Source: Citricoccus sp. WCRC_4
Lineage (GTDB): Bacteria > Actinomycetota > Actinomycetes > Actinomycetales > Micrococcaceae
Length of the DNA: 8,355 nt
Direction: 5' to 3'
NCBI GenBank assembly: GCA_026645375.1
Contig: JAPFFX010000075.1
Coordinates: 1 to 8,355 of the forward strand
In this document: piece by piece, positions 5,141-8,355 of the stretch
How the letters are laid out: the number at the start of each line of letters is the position of its first letter
How positions within the stretch are numbered: position 1 is the stretch's first letter
Translations under genes and position numbers: made by a program
Notes under the pieces: model-generated
Told to the model about the DNA's origin: nothing
What the model saw: the letters and a program-made list of their open reading frames with translations, nothing else
Database searches by the model: none

Positions 5141-8100
5141 ATGAAGCGCATCGGAGTAGACGTCGGCGGTACCTTCACCGACCTGTATTTCTCGGACGAC
5201 GACCAGCGCATCGCTGTCGTCGAGAAGGTCCCCTCCACCCCGCACGATCCGTCCGAAGCGGTGGTCAACGGCATCCGGAAGCTCTGTGAGAAGGCCGGGG
5301 TGTCCCTGTCGGACATCGACCAGCTGGTGCACGGCACCACGGTGGCCACGAACACCGCGCTGACGCACACGGGTGCCGAGGTCGGAATGATCACCACCGA
5401 GGGCTTCCGGGACATCCTGCACATCGCCCGCCACAAGAAGCCGCACAATTTCTCCCTGCAGCAGGACCTGCCCTGGCAGACCAAGCCGCTGATCAAGCGC
5501 CGCCACCGGCTCACCGTGAAGGAGCGTGTCACCGCGCCCCACGGTGAGGTGCTGGTCCCCCTGGACGAGGACGAGGTCCGCGAGCGCGTCCGCGAACTCA
5601 AGGCCGCCGGCGTGCAGGCCGTTGCCGTGTGCCTGCTGCACTCCTACCTGAACCCGGTCCACGAGCGGCGTATCGGGGAGATCGTCAACGAGGAGTTCCC
5701 CGAGGCATTCCTGTCCCTGTCCAGTGACATCGTGCCCTTGTACCGGGAGTATGAGCGGTTCTCCACCACTGCCCTCAACGCGTTCGTCGGACCCCGGGTG
5801 TCCGCCTACCTGCACCGCCTGCACGATGAGGTCACCGCCCTCGGCTACCAGCGGGAGATCCTGCTGATGCAGTCCTCCGGCGGCATGGTGCCCATCCGCG
5901 AGGCGGCCAAGCGACCCGTCACCCTGATGATGTCCGGCCCGGTCGGCGGGTTGATCGGCGGCATGTGGGCCGCCAGGCAGTCCGGCTTCGAGAACGTGGT
6001 CACCCTGGACATCGGCGGCACCTCCGCGGACATCGGCGTCGCGTACCAGGGCGAACTGCGCATGCGTCACCTGCTGGACACCAAGATCGGCGACCACCAG
6101 GCCATGGTGCCCATGGTGGACATCGACACCATCGGCGCCGGCGGCGGCTCCATCGCCTATGTCGACGCCGGCGGCGTCTTCCGCGTCGGCCCCCAGTCGG
6201 CCGGTGCCGTCCCGGGACCGGTCTGCTACGGCCGCGGCGGCACGGAGCCGACGTCGACCGACGCCCAGGTGCTGCTGGGCCGGATGCGTCCGGACCGCAT
6301 GCTCGCCGGTTCGGGCCTCGACATGGACCTGGACGGCGCCCGCAAGGCCATGGAGGGACTGGCCGACAAGCTCGGCATGTCCGTGGAGGAGGCCGCCCTC
6401 GGCGCCCTGCAGATCCAGAAGTTCGGCATGACCCAGGCCATCGAGCAGAACTCGGTGCGCCGAGGCTACGACCCCCGTGACTTCACCCTCGTCGCGGCCG
6501 GTGGCGCCGGTGCGCTGTTCGCCTGTGAGATCGCGGCGGAACTCGAGGTGCCGAACGTGCTGGTCCCCGCCCACCCGGGCATCATCGCCGGCATCGGACT
6601 GCTGGCCACCGACGAGCAGTACGAGTTCGTGGCCACCAACCGGTTCACGTTCACCGACGCCGATCCCGCGGCCATCCAGGCCTCCTTCGAAGAGCTGGAG
6701 CGGGAGGCCAACGCCCAGCTGGACGCCGAGGGTGTGCCGGCCGAGCGGCGCAGGATCGACTGGCTGGCCGACGCCCGCTATGAGGGGCAGGGCTACGAGA
6801 TCCGCTTCGACGTCCCGGAGGGGCCGGTGACCACCGCCTGGCTGGACCAGGCCGAGGCCGCCTTCCACGACGCGCACTTCGAGGAGTACGGCCATCGCTT
6901 CAAGGACGGCTCCGTGGAGGTCATCAACATCCGCGTGGAGGCCCGCGCCGTGATGGACGAGCTGCCGACCCCCACCCCCACCCGTTCGGGATCGCTCGCC
7001 GACGCCCTGGTGGAGACCCGCCCGGTGACCTTCGACGTGGACGGCACGCCGACCACGGTGGACACCGGGTTCTACGACCGGGAGAAGATGGGCGTGGGCA
7101 CCGCCTTCGCGGGACCGGTGGTCATCGAGCAGTACGACTCCACCGTCGTCGTGCCCCCGGGCTTCACCGGGACGGTCGACGAGGCCGGGAACCTGGTCAT
7201 CGCCTGCCCGGCGAGCACCGAGACGGCCGAGAAGCTGGCCACCCCGATCCTGATGCGCGTGATCGGCGGCGCCCTGAACTCCGCGGCCAAGGAGATGGCC
7301 TCGGTGCTGTTCCGGATGGCCTACTCCTCGATCATCCGCGAGTCCGAGGACCTCGGGGCGGGGCTGTTCGACAAGGACGGCAACGTGCTGGCCGAGTCCG
7401 ACTCCACGCCCATGTTCATGGGTTCCATGCCCAAGATCGTCAAGGGCGTGATCTCGGTCCTCGGGGACGACATCCACGAAGGGGACGTCATCCTGCACAA
7501 CGACCCCTACCTGGGGGCGACCCACTCGCCCGACGTGGCGATCATCGAGCCGATCTTCCACGACGGGGAGCTCGTCGGCTTCGCCGGCGCCTCAGGACAG
7601 CTCATCGACAACGGTGGCGCCTTCTCCGGGCTGATGGTGGACATCCAGGACGTCCAGTCCGAGGGCACCATCTTCCGGGCCGTGAAGGTCTACGAGAAGG
7701 GCGTGCGCCAGGAGTCCCTGATCCGGCACATCCTCAACAACACCCGCACCCCCACCTCCAACGAGGGTGACTTCCAGGCGATGATCGCCGCGTGCGAGCT
7801 GGCCAAGTCCCGTTACCTGGCGCTGGTCGAGCGGTACGGCATCGGCGCCGTCCAGGACGCCGGCCAGAGCTGGATCGACTACTCCGAGCGGATGCTGCGC
7901 CAGGAGATCGCCAAGATCCCGGACGGCGTGTACGAGACCGAGGTCGGTTACCTGGACGACGACGGCCGCAACTACGGCAAGAAGCTGCCGATCGTCGTGA
8001 AGGTCATCGTGGAGGGCGACGAGATCACCTATGACCTCACCGGTTCCTCCGAACAGGTCCCGACGGCCTACAACTGCGCCTTCGAGGGCACGACGGTCTC

Positions 8101-8355
8101 GGCGTTCACGTTCATCACCCGCATGATGTTCCTGGACGAGGTCGCCTTCCCCGTGTTCGTGCCGCAGAACGAGGGCATGCTCAAGCCGCTGAAGGTGATC
8201 GCCCCGGAGGGCACCATCTTCAACCCGAAGTACCCCGCGGCCACGTTCTCCCGGTTCTCCCAGGTGCAGCGCGCCGTCGACCTGGCCCTGCGGGCCCTCG
8301 CCCCGGTCATCCCCGAACGTGTCACCGCCGGCAACTCCGCCCACATCCACTTCAT
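5141..8355 (+). CDS. ATP-dependent hydantoinase/oxoprolinase family protein, A and B subunits fused (3' end beyond window)
   Basis: An open frame of at least 1,071 codons with no stop up to the window edge. The ATG at 5141 follows AAAGGA (5129-5134) by 6 bases. Residues 1-695 form a hydantoinase A part: an actin-like ATPase with DVGGTFTD at 7-14, VHGTTVATNT at 63-72, a second phosphate loop DIGGTSAD at 290-297, GAGGGS at 332-337, and GPQSAGAVPGPVCYG at 350-364. From about residue 700 (ATPILMRVIGGAL) a hydantoinase B part begins, with FRMAYSSIIRESEDLGAGLFD and HNDPYLGATHSPD at 786-798. In many bacteria A and B are separate genes; fused forms occur in 5-oxoprolinases. Judging by the family, about 150-200 residues are missing at the 3' end. 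Next to N-carbamoylsarcosine amidohydrolase and under the same operators, the best call is N-methylhydantoinase (EC 3.5.2.14), ring-opening N-methylhydantoin with ATP. 5-Oxoprolinase or another hydantoinase remains possible. Confidence 0.88.
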   Translation, partial: MKRIGVDVGGTFTDLYFSDDDQRIAVVEKVPSTPHDPSEAVVNGIRKLCEKAGVSLSDIDQLVHGTTVATNTALTHTGAEVGMITTEGFRDILHIARHKKPHNFSLQQDLPWQTKPLIKRRHRLTVKERVTAPHGEVLVPLDEDEVRERVRELKAAGVQAVAVCLLHSYLNPVHERRIGEIVNEEFPEAFLSLSSDIVPLYREYERFSTTALNAFVGPRVSAYLHRLHDEVTALGYQREILLMQSSGGMVPIREAAKRPVTLMMSGPVGGLIGGMWAARQSGFENVVTLDIGGTSADIGVAYQGELRMRHLLDTKIGDHQAMVPMVDIDTIGAGGGSIAYVDAGGVFRVGPQSAGAVPGPVCYGRGGTEPTSTDAQVLLGRMRPDRMLAGSGLDMDLDGARKAMEGLADKLGMSVEEAALGALQIQKFGMTQAIEQNSVRRGYDPRDFTLVAAGGAGALFACEIAAELEVPNVLVPAHPGIIAGIGLLATDEQYEFVATNRFTFTDADPAAIQASFEELEREANAQLDAEGVPAERRRIDWLADARYEGQGYEIRFDVPEGPVTTAWLDQAEAAFHDAHFEEYGHRFKDGSVEVINIRVEARAVMDELPTPTPTRSGSLADALVETRPVTFDVDGTPTTVDTGFYDREKMGVGTAFAGPVVIEQYDSTVVVPPGFTGTVDEAGNLVIACPASTETAEKLATPILMRVIGGALNSAAKEMASVLFRMAYSSIIRESEDLGAGLFDKDGNVLAESDSTPMFMGSMPKIVKGVISVLGDDIHEGDVILHNDPYLGATHSPDVAIIEPIFHDGELVGFAGASGQLIDNGGAFSGLMVDIQDVQSEGTIFRAVKVYEKGVRQESLIRHILNNTRTPTSNEGDFQAMIAACELAKSRYLALVERYGIGAVQDAGQSWIDYSERMLRQEIAKIPDGVYETEVGYLDDDGRNYGKKLPIVVKVIVEGDEITYDLTGSSEQVPTAYNCAFEGTTVSAFTFITRMMFLDEVAFPVFVPQNEGMLKPLKVIAPEGTIFNPKYPAATFSRFSQVQRAVDLALRALAPVIPERVTAGNSAHIHF

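Noticed and set aside
5012..7561. Very long minus-strand open frame opposite the hydantoinase gene
   Set aside because: Its His/Gly/Asp/Arg-rich translation has no family motif and is the antisense shadow of the clear hydantoinase frame, as expected in high-GC coding DNA.
1..8355. CRISPR arrays, tRNA/rRNA genes, insertion sequences or prophage remnants
   Set aside because: No regularly spaced direct repeats, no RNA gene signatures, and no transposase or integrase motifs were seen; the only repeats are operators and terminator stems.

Overview
The window is high-GC DNA with strongly GC-ending codons, typical of an actinobacterium. The cysteine hydrolase at 1019-1789 closely resembles, from memory, the classical Arthrobacter N-carbamoylsarcosine amidohydrolase, so a Micrococcaceae-type host (Arthrobacter or a relative) is the best guess. 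No taxonomic marker is present, so this is an inference.

Layout: an IclR-family regulator (59-853, +); a perfect 16-bp hairpin terminator (932-966) shared with the convergent gene; N-carbamoylsarcosine amidohydrolase (1019-1789, -); a 376-base divergent control region; a metabolite:H+ symporter of the MFS/MHS type (2166-3542, +); a second convergent terminator hairpin (3567-3606); a second, paralogous IclR regulator (3629-4417, -); a 723-base divergent control region with two hairpins and several operators; and an ATP-dependent hydantoinase/oxoprolinase-family protein (5141 to beyond 8355, +) in which the A and B subunits are one continuous reading frame. That last frame is open at the window edge.

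Functionally this looks like part of a creatinine / N-methylhydantoin catabolic locus. The symporter would import the substrate. The hydantoinase would open N-methylhydantoin to N-carbamoylsarcosine using ATP. The amidohydrolase would release sarcosine, CO2 and ammonia. Creatinine deiminase and sarcosine oxidase, the steps before and after, are not in the window.

The main finding is regulatory. A 37-bp module made of two 17-bp inverted repeats (consensus [G/A]TTGCT-N5-AGCAAC, centres exactly 20 bp apart) sits upstream of four genes: amidohydrolase, symporter, second IclR gene and hydantoinase. A fifth, degenerate copy lies at 4831-4867. At the symporter and hydantoinase promoters one repeat fills the 17-bp spacer between a TTGC-type -35 and a TAGATT -10, and the other overlaps the -10 and the predicted start point. 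Both promoters then carry the same 14-bp Crp/GlxR-like palindrome GTGATCCAGATCAC just downstream. This implies one regulon, probably read by one or both IclR paralogues, with a second catabolite-type input on import and ring opening.
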